A stretch of 51,156 nt of DNA from JAIQFL01 sp035295745 (GTDB lineage Bacteria; Acidobacteriota; Terriglobia; Bryobacterales; Bryobacteraceae), in the NCBI GenBank assembly GCA_035295745.1, contig DATGIL010000062.1, positions 1-51,156 on the forward strand. The letters run 5' to 3'. Below, one piece after another: positions 43,956 to 51,156 of this stretch; within the stretch, counting starts at the first letter, position 1, and each line of letters starts with the position of its first letter. The notes below the pieces were generated by a model. It had not been told where the DNA came from. It saw only the letters and a list, made by a program, of their open reading frames with translations, and did not search any database. Made by a program: the position numbers and the translations under genes.

Positions 43956-45101
43956 TTAATTCTTGGGCGGAGCAACGGTAGTGCAACAGGGGTAGGTCGT
44001 GGTGATATCGGGAAGTCCGTTCTTCCTGACGTCGGAAGCGAAGTAGCGCTGTTCGGAAAGATTCCGATAGATCGCCCCCGCTACGCCCGCCGCGACGCCG
44101 CCATTCGAGGTCCTGCTCGATCCACCGGTCAGCATCACGACCACCACCAGTTGATGTTTGCCGACATCGTTGAAAGAGCCAAACCATCCCATGTGGCTGG
44201 AAACCCGGAAATCCGTGCAGGTTCCGGTCTTGCCCAGAATTGGCTCAGTTGGATCGTAGTTGGCTCGCCTCGCGGTACCGTAGTCCACCGCGCCCCGCAT
44301 TCCCTCCTTAATATCGGAGATGCCGTTGGGCGCGAGATCGAGAGTTCGCTTTACTTTCGGAACGAATTGCTCGATTTCCGCTTCTGTGCGCGGATACTGA
44401 AGGTAATACAAGGTACCGCCGTTGGCGATCGACGAAAGTAGCGCGGCCAGTTCGAGAGGAGTCATGAGAAAGCCCTCTCCAAAGGCAGTCATCAAGCCCA
44501 TGCCGCCAGCCTTGGGTGGTTCCTCCGGGATCACACCGGGTTGCTCGCCGGGAATGTCGAGCCCGGCCTTTTCCCCCAGCCCCAGCATTTGAGCGTAACG
44601 CGTGACCCGATCGAACCCCAGCCGTGTGCCGAGAATCGAAAAATACTGATTGTTCGACATCGCAATCGCGCTGGTGAGATTGTAGCTGATGTACCTGCTG
44701 GTGAAGATGGCCGAGTCGCGCGTAATCACGTGCTCGGTAAGAGCGGCCAGCGACGTTACGAGTTTGATGGTGGAGCAGGGGATGAAACCGCTGGTCAGCC
44801 CGAGCTTCTGGTTCACCATGGTGAGCACCCGCCCATTGGTCGGGTCGACCACTACCACGCTACCGCTCACCGGACCTAAACCTGCCACCGCAGCCCGCCG
44901 GATCGTGAGATCGTCGCCATCAATGATGTCGCCTTCGGTTGGATCCACCAGCGGAACCGTACGGCGGACGGTCTTTCTGGCTGGAACCGCACTTTTTCTG
45001 GCAGCAGACGAGGGACTCGATTTCTGAATCTGGGAGGGGGCGGGAGCGGCAATCTGGAGGAGACCTGCCAGAAGCAGCGGAAAGAGAGCAAACCCTTTCA
45101 T
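43956..45101 (-). CDS. Penicillin-binding transpeptidase domain protein
   Basis: A 381-aa exported protein: signal peptide at residues 1-22, a Ser/Pro/Lys linker, then a transpeptidase domain. The three active-site motifs are visible: S110-T-I-K113 (SxxK), S149-N-N (SxN) and K291-T-G. Flanking blocks such as FDRVTRYAQMLGLGEKAGLDIPGE, MTPLELAALLSSIANGGT and HMGWFGSF are typical of PBP2/FtsI-type enzymes. There is no dimerisation or glycosyltransferase domain, so it is a minimal transpeptidase that cross-links peptidoglycan or acts as a beta-lactam-binding carboxypeptidase. Confidence 0.93.
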   Translation of the reverse strand: MKGFALFPLLLAGLLQIAAPAPSQIQKSSPSSAARKSAVPARKTVRRTVPLVDPTEGDIIDGDDLTIRRAAVAGLGPVSGSVVVVDPTNGRVLTMVNQKLGLTSGFIPCSTIKLVTSLAALTEHVITRDSAIFTSRYISYNLTSAIAMSNNQYFSILGTRLGFDRVTRYAQMLGLGEKAGLDIPGEQPGVIPEEPPKAGGMGLMTAFGEGFLMTPLELAALLSSIANGGTLYYLQYPRTEAEIEQFVPKVKRTLDLAPNGISDIKEGMRGAVDYGTARRANYDPTEPILGKTGTCTDFRVSSHMGWFGSFNDVGKHQLVVVVMLTGGSSRTSNGGVAAGVAGAIYRNLSEQRYFASDVRKNGLPDITTTYPCCTTVAPPKN

Positions 45102-45247
45102 TTGTGGCGCGTTCCGCGAACTTTGAGCTTAACGGATTTATTATCTGCATTCCTGGCGGTGCGCGTCAATAGTCACCTCAGCTTTACTTTCGGCTGGACC
45201 GATGGAAAACTTTAGCCGCAACGTTGGTGCGGAATGCAACAGAGGTG

Positions 45248-47266
45248 TCACAACCTCCTCTTGAAGAAGCTCACCAGCGCCTCATACGCCTGAACCCAAC
45301 TGCGATATAGAAGGAAGTCGTGCACCTCATCGGGAAAGACCAATTCCTCCACGTCCACCTTTTGTTTGCGCAGCGCTCCGGCCAGCCGGACGGTCTGATT
45401 GAATTGCACATCAGGATCGTCATCTCCTTGAATCAACAACACCGGTGCGCGCCACTTCGACAGATCGGCCATCGGAGAGGCCCGAAACGCCACCTGGTAA
45501 TCAGGCTCCGTGGGTGGAATGCCGAGTTCCGTCGCCCAGTTGTGCACGCCATGGAAATCCACACCCGTTTTGAAGCGATCCGCTGCCCGCGCGAGAGCCA
45601 TCGCGACCAGGTATCCGCCGTACGAACCGCCCCAGGTTCCGATCCTCGCCGCATCGACATCCTGGCGTGTGCGCAGATATTCGGCGGCAGCCTGGACGTC
45701 AGCAAACTCCGCCCCGCCGGACGCACCGTAATGGAGCGCCTCCCGGAAATCGAGTCCGTATCCGATGCCGCTTCGGAAGTTCACGGAGAGCACGACATAC
45801 CCGGCGTTCGCGAGATACTGATCCAGCCCGTAGGCGTTCGAATAGTAGTACATCGAATGCCACCCGAGCAGCATCTGGCGGCGTGGTCCGCCATGAAAGA
45901 AGACGATCGCCGGGGACCGGCCGGGCGCCGCACTGCGTGGCGGCAGGAACAACTGGCCGTGGATCTGGAGCCCGTCGGCACTGCGGAACAACACCGGTTG
46001 CGGCGTAATCATCTGCTGCGTCGGGAAGGAATCGGGAATCGCCCCGGGGTCGAGGTCGTGAGTCTCCGAGCCGACGCGAATCGCCGGATGAATCGGGTGC
46101 TGCGCGTCGGACCGCAAAAAAGCAATCGTGTTCCCGTCGCTGGCCGGAGCCGGCTTGCACTCGATACCTGGTCCTGACGAAAGCGCAACGACCGACCCGC
46201 CCGCTGCCGCGACTTTCCACAGATGCCGCCGGTCTATGTCGCCCTGATTGGACGAGAAGACGATCTCGCGGCGTCCCGCCGCCGGCGCGACGTCCTCCAC
46301 TTCGAAATCTCCAGGCGTGAGCAGGGTTGCCGCACCGCCTTCCACGGCCACTGAATAAAGATGCGTCCAACCGTCGCCTTCCCACGGAAAGACGATCCTT
46401 CCGTTCCCAGTCCACAGAATCTGGTTGGCCGCAGTCACGTTGCGGAAGACGCTGCCACGCCCTTCGCGAGCGCGCCAGATCTCGCGCCCCGTGGCGGTGT
46501 CCGCTGCGGCGACGCGGATCGACCACGGCAATCCTTCCCGCTCCGCCTGCCTCACCGGGCGCAATCCGCTGCTGGGGATCCGCAGGAAGGCGACGCCGCG
46601 GCCGTCCGGCGACCACTCCGCCTCGCTATCGTAGTCCGTGCTCGGATCGAGGAAGCGCAACGACCCGGCGGCCGTGTCATACATTCCGATCAGCGAGTGA
46701 TCGCCTCGCGCTTCGGTGAAGATGACGCGAGTCCCATCCGGCGACCATCGCGGGTGCGAGCAATTGCCGCGTGCTTTGACGACTACAGACTTGCCGGGCA
46801 GATCGTCAATCGCACCCACCACGAGTTGGCCGCTGCGCACGAACGCGATGCGCTCGCCGCGAGGCGACACCGCGGGATCATAGCCTTCGCCTAATTTGCG
46901 AGGAGTCGTGCGATCGAGCGTGGCGATCCAGACTTCTTCCGAGACCCCGCTCGGATTGAGGTCCGGATTCGCGGAGCCTCCGTGCACGTAGACTATCGCG
47001 TGTGCGTCCGCAGTCCAGCGAAGCTGCTGGATTTCCTGCCCATCGTCCTTCTGGAAGTCCGTAAGCGCGCGCGCGGCGTAGCGCGGCGGCTCCGCGACCA
47101 TGATGTTGCGGACGCCGCGGAGATTCGAGACCCACGCCACTTTGCCACCGACAGGGGCAGCCGTCAGGTCCGTGGGAAAAGAGAATCCCAAAATCTGATC
47201 GATTGTGAACGGCGCCGTTTGCGCGCAGCCACAGGCCGCGAGCAGGAGTCCCGCGAGAATTCGCAT
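45248..47266 (-). CDS. Exported S9 family (DPP4/acylaminoacyl-type) serine peptidase
   Basis: A 672-aa protein with a short signal peptide (MRILAGLLLAACGCAQ; the Cys at 12 or 14 may allow lipid anchoring). A propeller domain with WSPDG repeats (HPRWSPDGTRVIF, EAEWSPDGRGVAF) is followed by the hydrolase domain: GTWGGSYGGYL (Ser near residue 548), QGDDDPDV (Asp near 616), and DEVHDF (His near 648). It should cleave oligopeptides outside the cytoplasm. The start at 47266 is chosen because longer frames only read through a dispersed intergenic repeat. It is not related closely in layout to the S9 enzyme at 4142. Confidence 0.93.
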   Translation of the reverse strand: MRILAGLLLAACGCAQTAPFTIDQILGFSFPTDLTAAPVGGKVAWVSNLRGVRNIMVAEPPRYAARALTDFQKDDGQEIQQLRWTADAHAIVYVHGGSANPDLNPSGVSEEVWIATLDRTTPRKLGEGYDPAVSPRGERIAFVRSGQLVVGAIDDLPGKSVVVKARGNCSHPRWSPDGTRVIFTEARGDHSLIGMYDTAAGSLRFLDPSTDYDSEAEWSPDGRGVAFLRIPSSGLRPVRQAEREGLPWSIRVAAADTATGREIWRAREGRGSVFRNVTAANQILWTGNGRIVFPWEGDGWTHLYSVAVEGGAATLLTPGDFEVEDVAPAAGRREIVFSSNQGDIDRRHLWKVAAAGGSVVALSSGPGIECKPAPASDGNTIAFLRSDAQHPIHPAIRVGSETHDLDPGAIPDSFPTQQMITPQPVLFRSADGLQIHGQLFLPPRSAAPGRSPAIVFFHGGPRRQMLLGWHSMYYYSNAYGLDQYLANAGYVVLSVNFRSGIGYGLDFREALHYGASGGAEFADVQAAAEYLRTRQDVDAARIGTWGGSYGGYLVAMALARAADRFKTGVDFHGVHNWATELGIPPTEPDYQVAFRASPMADLSKWRAPVLLIQGDDDPDVQFNQTVRLAGALRKQKVDVEELVFPDEVHDFLLYRSWVQAYEALVSFFKRRL

Positions 47267-47751
47267 GCCCTCATGGTAACGACTCCCACCGTTCCATCGC
47301 AGCGCAGCGTTTGTGCCCGGAAATGGGATTGGGTTCGTTTCGTAATCCCGTGTTTGGCAGGCGTGATGATTTGGGGAACATGCGACATGGAGTCGACTTC
47401 TCACGTCCACTAATCATAGCTTCAGTTTCAGGACAATGCCGGGAATTGCGGATCCAAGAGTAAGTCCTGGTATTCCAACACGACGACGGTTGCAAAGACT
47501 GGTTATCGATCTCAGAGCTTGATCATCCCCGCGAGGTCCCTGAAATACAAGGCGGGCGATGTTGCGCTGCAGTCGCAGCAACATCTCGAGCGCTCCGTCC
47601 GCGCCTAACCTGCGCGGCGCGCGTCGGACGCTGCGAAAATCTGGCACGCGGCGAAATCGCCTGCGACACCCTCGGCAAGACTCAGTTAGCGGTAGTGGCG
47701 ATACAGCGGTGTACTTCTGAAACCGTGTACATGTTGAACGACTCCAGATGT
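47267..47751. other. Intergenic region with two dispersed repeat fragments
   Basis: No gene is supported. At 47312-47345 a CCGGAAATGGGATTGGGTTC block recurs with one change at 50861-50885. It belongs to the type that yields NEPNPI/TKRTQ strings in mis-called proteins of several phyla. At 47708-47739 a solo arm of the 138-bp element is present (CTTCTGAAACCGTGTACATG). On the minus strand around 47560-47640 a protein-like stretch (ALEMLLRLQRNIARLVFQG) has no start and no known relatives that I can name. Confidence 0.6.
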
Positions 47752-50353
47752 TCAATCGCAGCGCAGCGCCGCAAGCGGCTCGATGCGCGCGGCACGCCGT
47801 GAGGGAAACCACGACGCCACCGCCGATGCGGCGAATACGAGCAGCAAGCCGATCGCGACCGCGCTGTCCAACGCGCCAAACATCCGCAGATCCATTTGCG
47901 AAGCCAACAGCCGGATCACGCCGAGCGAAGCGAGCGCCCCGGCCGCCACTCCGATGGCCGCCAAACGCAGGCACTGTCCAAAGACGATCGCCGCCGCCCG
48001 CCACGGCCGCGCGCCGAGCGCGATCCGAATCCCAATCTCCTTGGTCCGCTGCGTCACCAGGTACGACAATACGCCGTAAAGCCCGGAGAGCGACAATAAG
48101 AGCGCCAGCCCGCCCACCGCGGAGAGAATCCAATACACCGCGCGCCATGGATAGAGCTGAAAATCCAAAATCTCCTGCATCGAGTGGACCTCCCACGCTG
48201 GATCGAGCCGCGAACGTACCGAGTCGCCATTTCCGCGGACGCGCACCAGCAGTACATTTCCGCGACTGTCCACGGCGCGCGGAAAGTAGATGCATGTGGA
48301 ATCGCTCTGCCCGGAACCGATCCAACCGTTGACGGCGTCGCGCGCAATGCCGATGACATGGGCCACCGCGAACTCCGGCACGGGAGCACCTGTCTGCGCG
48401 AACTGGCTGGAGGTAGAACCGTGTTTCGGAATCCGGAAAGACTGCCCCAGGGCATCGCGTCCGGGCCAGAGGGTCTGCGCCGTATGCTGACTGATCACGG
48501 CGACCGGTGCGCCATGGCGCGTTTCCGCTTCGGTGAAATTGCGGCCGCGCAAAATCGGAATTTCGAATACCTGGAAGTATTCGGGCGTTGCGTAGAGATA
48601 CCCTGCGCCAAACAACTCGCTGGCGCCCTCCGGCGCGACCACGGTCCAGGGAAGCACGCCCTCGAATGGGGCCTTGCTGGCCGCGGCTACCGCAGCGACG
48701 TCCGGATCGCTGTGCAACTGCGCGATGGCCTGCGGGATCGACGAACTCCGCGCCTGAACTTCGATCACGCCCCGGGTCTGCAGTCCATAATCCAAATGTG
48801 CGAACTGCCGGTTGGCGCCGAGCAGGTACGCTGCGCAGATGAGGAAGAGCGCCGAGGCCGTGACTTGGGCAATCACGAGCGCGTTGCGCAGCCGGGCCGA
48901 CCGGACGTCGCTGGTAAACTCGCCGCGTGCCGCCTGCATCACGTTGGAGCGCGTGGCCTGGATGGCCGGAACCAATCCAAACAACAACGCCGCCGCGAGT
49001 GCCGCGAAGAGCATGAACGCCAAAACCCGCCAGTCGACCTGATGCGGCGCGAGGGTGACGAATTCCGCATAATCGCGAGGAATGGTGGCGATCGCCAGAC
49101 GGACACCCCACTCGATGGCAGCGTACGAGATCAGAAAACCCAAGGCTGCGGCGGCCAGCGCCAGCAATACACTCTCCGTCAGCAACTGCCGGACCAGCCG
49201 CCCGCGTCCCGCCCCCAGTGCGAGGCGGACTCCAATTTCCCGCTGTCTCGCCATGGCGCGCGAGAGCAGCATGTTGGCGACATTCACGCACGCAATCAGC
49301 AGCACCAGTCCGAATCCGGCGATCAGCGGCGAGAAGGCCGCGATCACTGCCGGTTGCAGTGGTACGCTGCCCGATTGCGAATGTAGGACCACGCGCGTGG
49401 ACCGGTCATCCGCCGGCCGGTTCGTGCGCGGAGCCAGGCACTGAGTTCTTCTTCTGTCCGCCGCACGCTCCAACCCCGCCGCAATCGGCCGGTCACACGG
49501 ATCTGCTCGAAAAGGCTTGGACCATCGGACAATTGCGGGGCCAGGGTGATGGGCGCCCAAAAATCGAGCGGCACACCGATCGTCCCGGTGAAGTCCGAGG
49601 GCGCGATGCCCACCACTTCCAGCGGAAAGCCCCGGACGGCGATCTTCTTCCCCACGATCGCGGGATCGCCGTTGAATTTGTTCCTCCACGCGAGAAAGCT
49701 GAGCACCACCACCGGCGAGGAACCTGGCGCCGCCGCATCGTCCGGCAGCAAGGTCCGCCCGCGCGATGCGGTGACTGCGAGCATCTGAAAATAATGCCGG
49801 TCACGAGGTTTCCCAACAGCACGTGCCCGTCGCCGCGCGCGAGCAGAACGGCTCCGCCCGCGGCATCCTGGAATGCTCCAGCCTGCGCCTGGAGATCCCG
49901 AAACTCGCCCCAGGAAAGCCGGCGATCGCCTCCGTTGGCGTTGCCGAGAGTGTAGAGGCTGTAAGGATCACGAACGGCAAGGGGGCGCAGCACATAGGCA
50001 TTGAAGAGAGTAAACAACGCCGTATTGAGACCGAGCGCCAGAGAGACGATGCCGACCACGGTGACGGTGAATGCCGGCGTGCGGAGCAAGCCGCGCGACG
50101 CGTGGCGCATATCCAGCATGACGGAGTCGAACCAGGCAAGACCGCGCCAGTCGCGGCACTGCTCCTGCACCTGCGCGAAGCCGCCAAACTTGCGCGCGGC
50201 CACGCGAGCCGCATCGCGTGCGTCCATGCCTGCCTGCAGGTGTTTACGCGTTTCCATTTCGAGGTGAAATCGCAACTCCTCGTCCAGGTCCCGCTCGGCG
50301 CGTTGCGGGAAGAGGAGAGCACGCAGCCGAAGACGCATATCGGTCCAATTCAT
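47752..50353 (-). pseudogene. ADOP-type FtsX/MacB-like permease C, two frameshifts
   Basis: An ADOP permease in three frames. The first runs from ATG 50353 (MNWTDMRLRLRALLFPQRAERDLDEELRFHLEMETRKH..., helix FTVTVVGIVSLALGLNTALFTLFNAYVL) to near 49795; the second carries MLAVTASRGRTLLPDDAA to near 49415; the third carries LVLLIACVNVANMLLSRAMARQREIGVRLALGAG and continues to the stop at 47752 (ARIEPLAALRCD). Each shift equals loss of one base. Apart from these the protein is full-length and conserved, so it is either very recently inactivated or intact with sequencing errors. It follows padR3 by one base, as in the other permease operon. Confidence 0.85.
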
Positions 50354-50354
50354 C

Positions 50355-50690
50355 TCAGGCGAGCTCCAGCACGCGGCCGATGGCAGCGCTCAGGCGAGCC
50401 CACTGCTCGGTCTCGAGTTCGAGTTGCTTTTTGCCGGCCGCCGTCAAACGGTAGAAGCGCGCGCGGCGTCCGAGCTCCGAGACGCCCCATTCGGCGGTGA
50501 TGCGGGCCTGATGTTCGAGGCGGTGGAGGGCTGGGTAGAGCGAGCCCTGATTGACCTGCAGAACGTCCTGAGAGATCTGCTGGATCCGCTCGGAGATGGC
50601 CCACCCATGCATGGGGTCGTTCCGCAGCGCCCGCAATATCAGGAGGTCGAGAGTGCCCTGGAGAAGATCGAGCCGCGGCGATTGCTTCAT
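50355..50690 (-). CDS. PadR family transcriptional regulator 3
   Basis: A 111-aa PadR of the ADOP-associated type: RLDLLQGTLDLLILRALRNDPMHGWAISERI, VNQGSLYPALHRLEHQARI and the wing GRRARFYRLTAAGKKQLE. Close in length and order to PadR2 at 32637. Its stop lies one base before the permease start. The promoter region at 50703-50739 contains an inverted repeat around the -10 box. Confidence 0.95.
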   Translation of the reverse strand: MKQSPRLDLLQGTLDLLILRALRNDPMHGWAISERIQQISQDVLQVNQGSLYPALHRLEHQARITAEWGVSELGRRARFYRLTAAGKKQLELETEQWARLSAAIGRVLELA

Positions 50691-50702
50691 AGTGTCGGGT
50701 CC

Positions 50703-50739
50703 CTACAACAGAGTACGGCTGCTTGGTGTAGGATGTCAA
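50703..50739 (-). promoter_or_regulatory. padR3 promoter with flanking inverted repeat
   Basis: On the minus strand TTGACA (50734-50739), an 18-bp spacer and TACTCT (50710-50715) form a good sigma-70 promoter. CTACA and TGTAG arms at 50703-50707 and 50727-50731 bracket the -10 box, a possible PadR site. The leader is about 13 nt. Confidence 0.7.
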
Positions 50740-50925
50740 CAACAATCGCGGCGCAGACATTTTGGAAAGCACGGATTGGGCGTTACGGCTTGGAGTTCGC
50801 GGCGCGACGCAGACTCTTGCTTGGGGCGCCACCATTCAATGTCCCACTGCGACGCCACCAGTGTCCGGAAATGGGACTGGGTTCTTCCGAAAATTATTCT
50901 GGCCTAACCTCCGGTGCCGATGCGG

Positions 50926-51049
50926 ATGTCTTTGGAATCAACGCCGTGGTGCCCTCCGGGATCGTGACGGTGACGCGGTGCCGGTTGTCATCAGCGTGGC
51001 GGGACAGACCAGCCCAATCAGCCCGGCAGTTACGATGGCCGTGAAGTAA
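50926..51049 (+). pseudogene. C-terminal fragment of a TIGR03437-type exported protein, frameshifted
   Basis: The plus strand reads VFGINAVVPSGIVT and then, in another frame, GDAVPVVISVAGQTSPISPAVTMAVK before TAA at 51047. This is the pattern of the C-terminal domain common in acidobacterial exported proteins (INAxVPxGxxxGxxVPVVxxVGGQxS). The shift equals loss of one base in ACGGTG, where ACGGGTG would restore the frame. Upstream DNA to 50691 shows no further coding blocks, so only the last 40 or so residues remain. The bases after 51050 show nothing. Confidence 0.7.
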
Positions 51050-51156
51050 GTGATCCATCGAATCGCATTGTCCGCGCGTGGAGGGGCGTAAGGATCGTAG
51101 GTATTCTCGTCTTGCAGACTGTGGTTGGACGGTTTATGCTGGTAGCGGGACCGGAG

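Noticed and set aside
47267..47410. N-terminal extension of the second S9 peptidase to 47410
   Set aside because: It reads through the dispersed CCGGAAATGGG repeat and places the signal peptide internally.
47414..49291. 625-codon minus-strand frame
   Set aside because: It overlaps the ADOP permease C in another frame; the permease frame carries the FtsX motifs, while this one is Arg/Gly-rich without recognisable blocks.
48184..49386. 400-codon plus-strand frame antisense to permease C
   Set aside because: Composition is His/Arg/Gln-rich with no motif, as expected from the complement of a GC-rich gene.

Overview
The window looks like chromosomal DNA from an acidobacterium of the Bryobacterales / Candidatus Solibacter type. 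The sequence is GC-rich. It carries two PadR-regulated sets of large FtsX/MacB-like orphan permeases (the acidobacterial duplicated orphan permease, ADOP, layout), a TIGR03437-like C-terminal fragment, an LVIVD propeller remnant, a secreted PQQ dehydrogenase with a cytochrome, two S9 peptidases and many dispersed intergenic repeats. The assignment rests on gene content read by eye, not on a database search.

Layout. 1-2.4 kb: a 15-bp satellite, an unrecognised 554-aa protein with a GNAT-like segment, a DUF309 gene, and a 138-bp element with terminal inverted repeats. 2.4-7.0 kb (minus): a small secreted protein, a frameshifted DoxX-like membrane gene, a GNAT enzyme and an S9 peptidase. 7.2-12.7 kb (minus): a central-metabolism operon sucC-sucD-ndk-pntAA-pntAB-pntB, divergent from trpD at 12.8 kb. 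13.9-16.4 kb: an unrecognised 806-aa exported protein. 16.4-18.3 kb (minus): a tightly overlapping operon padR-lepB-134 aa-56 aa, in which LepB carries an extra N-terminal domain. 18.4-19.2 kb: a DUF5131 (Gp37/Gp68-like) gene whose 3' end runs into a dispersed repeat. 19.5-21.8 kb (minus): cytochrome c plus PQQ dehydrogenase. 22.5-25.2 kb: an active/inactive M16 peptidase pair. 25.3-26.3 kb: an exported acetamidase/formamidase, followed by a 0.9-kb tandem array of a 94-95-bp repeat.

27.3-33.0 kb (minus): padR and two ADOP permeases. 33.0-35.2 kb is a decayed zone with an L,D-transpeptidase/Tlde1-like pseudogene, a propeller fragment and a DUF416-like gene. 35.2-39.6 kb: tRNA-Ser(UGA), a DUF421 membrane protein, dnaB, two unrecognised genes and a MidA-type methyltransferase. 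At 39.7-39.95 kb there is a complete transcription unit for a 20-residue Lys/Ala/Pro peptide. 40.1-41.5 kb: ECF sigma factor and anti-sigma factor. 41.5-43.2 kb (minus): an orphan contractile-sheath gene that joins TssB-like and TssC-like regions, plus a small membrane protein. 43.5-47.3 kb (minus): a PilZ protein, a penicillin-binding transpeptidase and a second S9 peptidase. 47.7-50.7 kb (minus): padR with a third ADOP permease broken by two frameshifts. The right edge holds a TIGR03437-type C-terminal fragment.

Three patterns run across the window. (1) Two dispersed repeat families recur: a CGAGCC(A/G)CGACCGTAAGGGAG family in four different architectures, and a double-hairpin element whose arms covary. 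(2) Three PadR regulators each sit at the head of an operon of overlapping membrane-protein genes, with an inverted repeat over the promoter. (3) All six clear frameshifts have the sign of a one-base loss, so a sequencing or assembly artefact must be excluded before calling the affected genes dead.
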